Shown: piece after piece, positions 63,470 through 64,000 of the stretch | Position numbering within the stretch: position 1 is the stretch's first letter | Layout: each line of letters starts with the position of its first letter | Assembly (NCBI GenBank): GCA_965366365.1 | Contig: CBDUEV010000005.1 | Coordinates: 1-64,000, forward strand | DNA: 64,000 nucleotides | Origin: CBDUEV01 sp965366365 | GTDB lineage: Bacteria > Actinomycetota > Acidimicrobiia > Spongiisociales > JAENVV01 | Direction of reading: 5' to 3' | Made by a program: the position numbers and the translations under genes | Notes under the pieces: model-generated | The model's input: only the letters and a program-made list of their open reading frames with translations | The model's database searches: none | Told to the model about the DNA's origin: nothing

Positions 63470-63499
63470 CAGCGATGTAATTCACTTGCCCGATCGCTG
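63470..63499. repeat. 7-bp hairpin before dnaE
   Basis: CAGCGAT (63470-63476) pairs with ATCGCTG (63493-63499) around a 16-nt loop. A second, 5-bp stem CCCGC/GCGGG (63518-63522 with 63530-63534) follows. They may end the rhomboid transcript or shape the dnaE leader. Confidence 0.35.
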
Positions 63500-63552
63500 A
63501 ACACGCCAGAACGCACTCCCGCGCCAGTTGCGGGTCGGAGGATTTGGAACCG

Positions 63553-64000
63553 GTGGCCCGGGACAGCTTCGCACATCTCCATCTGCACACCGAGTTCTCG
63601 ATGTTGGACGGCGCGGCCCGCGTCAAAGACGTTGTGGAGACGGTGGCCGCCGACGGGCAGAAGGCAGTTGCCATCACGGACCACGGTGTGATGTACGGTG
63701 TCGTGGATTTCTACCGAGCCGCCACGAAGGCCGGGATCAAGCCGATCCTGGGCGTGGAGGCCTACGTCACCCCGGGAAGCCGCTTCGACCGGCCACGAGG
63801 CTCAGACAACCAGCGGTTTCACATGACGCTGCTGGCGGAGAATCAGACCGGCTATCAGAACCTCATGAAGCTGGTCTCGAAGTCCTTCCTCGACGGGTAC
63901 TACTACAAGCCGCGCATGGACTTCGATCTCCTCTCGACCTATGCGGAAGGGATCATTGCGACATCCGGCTGCCTGGGCGGCCACATCCCCCAACTGCTTG
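63553..64000 (+). CDS. dnaE: DNA polymerase III alpha subunit, 5' part
   Basis: The first 149 codons of a gene cut by the window end. The PHP domain is clear: FAHLHLHTEFSMLDGAARV, AITDHGVMYGVVDFY, KPILGVEAYVTPG and the block ending TSGCLGGHIPQLL. It is the replicative polymerase. GTG 63553 has GGAGG about 10 nt upstream. The catalytic and C-terminal parts lie outside. Confidence 0.93.
   Translation, partial: MARDSFAHLHLHTEFSMLDGAARVKDVVETVAADGQKAVAITDHGVMYGVVDFYRAATKAGIKPILGVEAYVTPGSRFDRPRGSDNQRFHMTLLAENQTGYQNLMKLVSKSFLDGYYYKPRMDFDLLSTYAEGIIATSGCLGGHIPQLL

Overview
The window is high-GC, gene-dense bacterial chromosome. It suggests an actinomycete-type organism (Actinomycetota), possibly from a deep class such as Acidimicrobiia, although no rRNA or other firm taxonomic marker is present. 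The reasons are DivIVA, SepF and YggT next to ftsZ, a DUF3040 protein, a SARP-type regulator, the actinobacterial HNH protein, many GTG starts, and many genes with a TAnnnT box only 6-9 nt before the start codon. It also has type II fatty acid synthesis (fabD-fabH-fabG-acpP-fabF). MurE carries a DNPR motif, so the wall probably contains meso-diaminopimelate.

Layout. 1-6.1 kb: two tandem perfect hairpins, a zinc-ribbon membrane protein, a phosphoesterase, an SRPBCC protein, an ArsA/Get3-type ATPase with a small partner ORF, a ROK sugar kinase, a DUF1232 protein and an aminotransferase. 6.2-9.5 kb: alpha-glucan phosphorylase (minus) and threonine aldolase. 9.5-13.9 kb: the FAS-II operon. 13.9-27.7 kb: mixed accessory and housekeeping genes, including a voltage-gated-type ion channel, fused formimidoyltransferase-cyclodeaminase, an ECF sigma factor with a membrane partner, a Nudix hydrolase, a SARP regulator opposite a DUF4242 gene, DNA polymerase IV and a MerR regulator. 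27.7-32.3 kb: a minus-strand MoxR-DUF58-transglutaminase operon. 32.4-39.7 kb: small uncharacterised proteins, a solo resolvase-domain protein opposite an HNH nuclease, a secreted protein, a UspA protein, an SDR and a DEAD-box helicase.

39.9-57.0 kb is the division and cell wall (dcw) cluster, mraZ-rsmH-ftsL-ftsI-murE-mraY-murD-ftsW-murG-murC-murB-ftsQ-ftsZ-pgeF-yggS-sepF-yggT-divIVA. Genes overlap by 1-14 nt almost throughout. murF is missing from its usual place between murE and mraY. The cluster starts with a row of MraZ-type boxes, and rsmH has a leader in which a 13-bp stem covers the ribosome binding site. 57.1-64 kb: a six-copy 14-bp tandem repeat, convergent ileS (the large IleS2-like type), DUF167, a DksA-like protein, lspA, an RluD-type synthase, a rhomboid protease and the start of dnaE.

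I saw no rRNA, tRNA, CRISPR array, insertion sequence or prophage. The most interesting signals are regulatory: the rsmH leader, the MraZ operator, the SARP-type direct repeats, and repeated leaderless promoters. The unusual gene content is the absence of murF and the resolvase-HNH pair.
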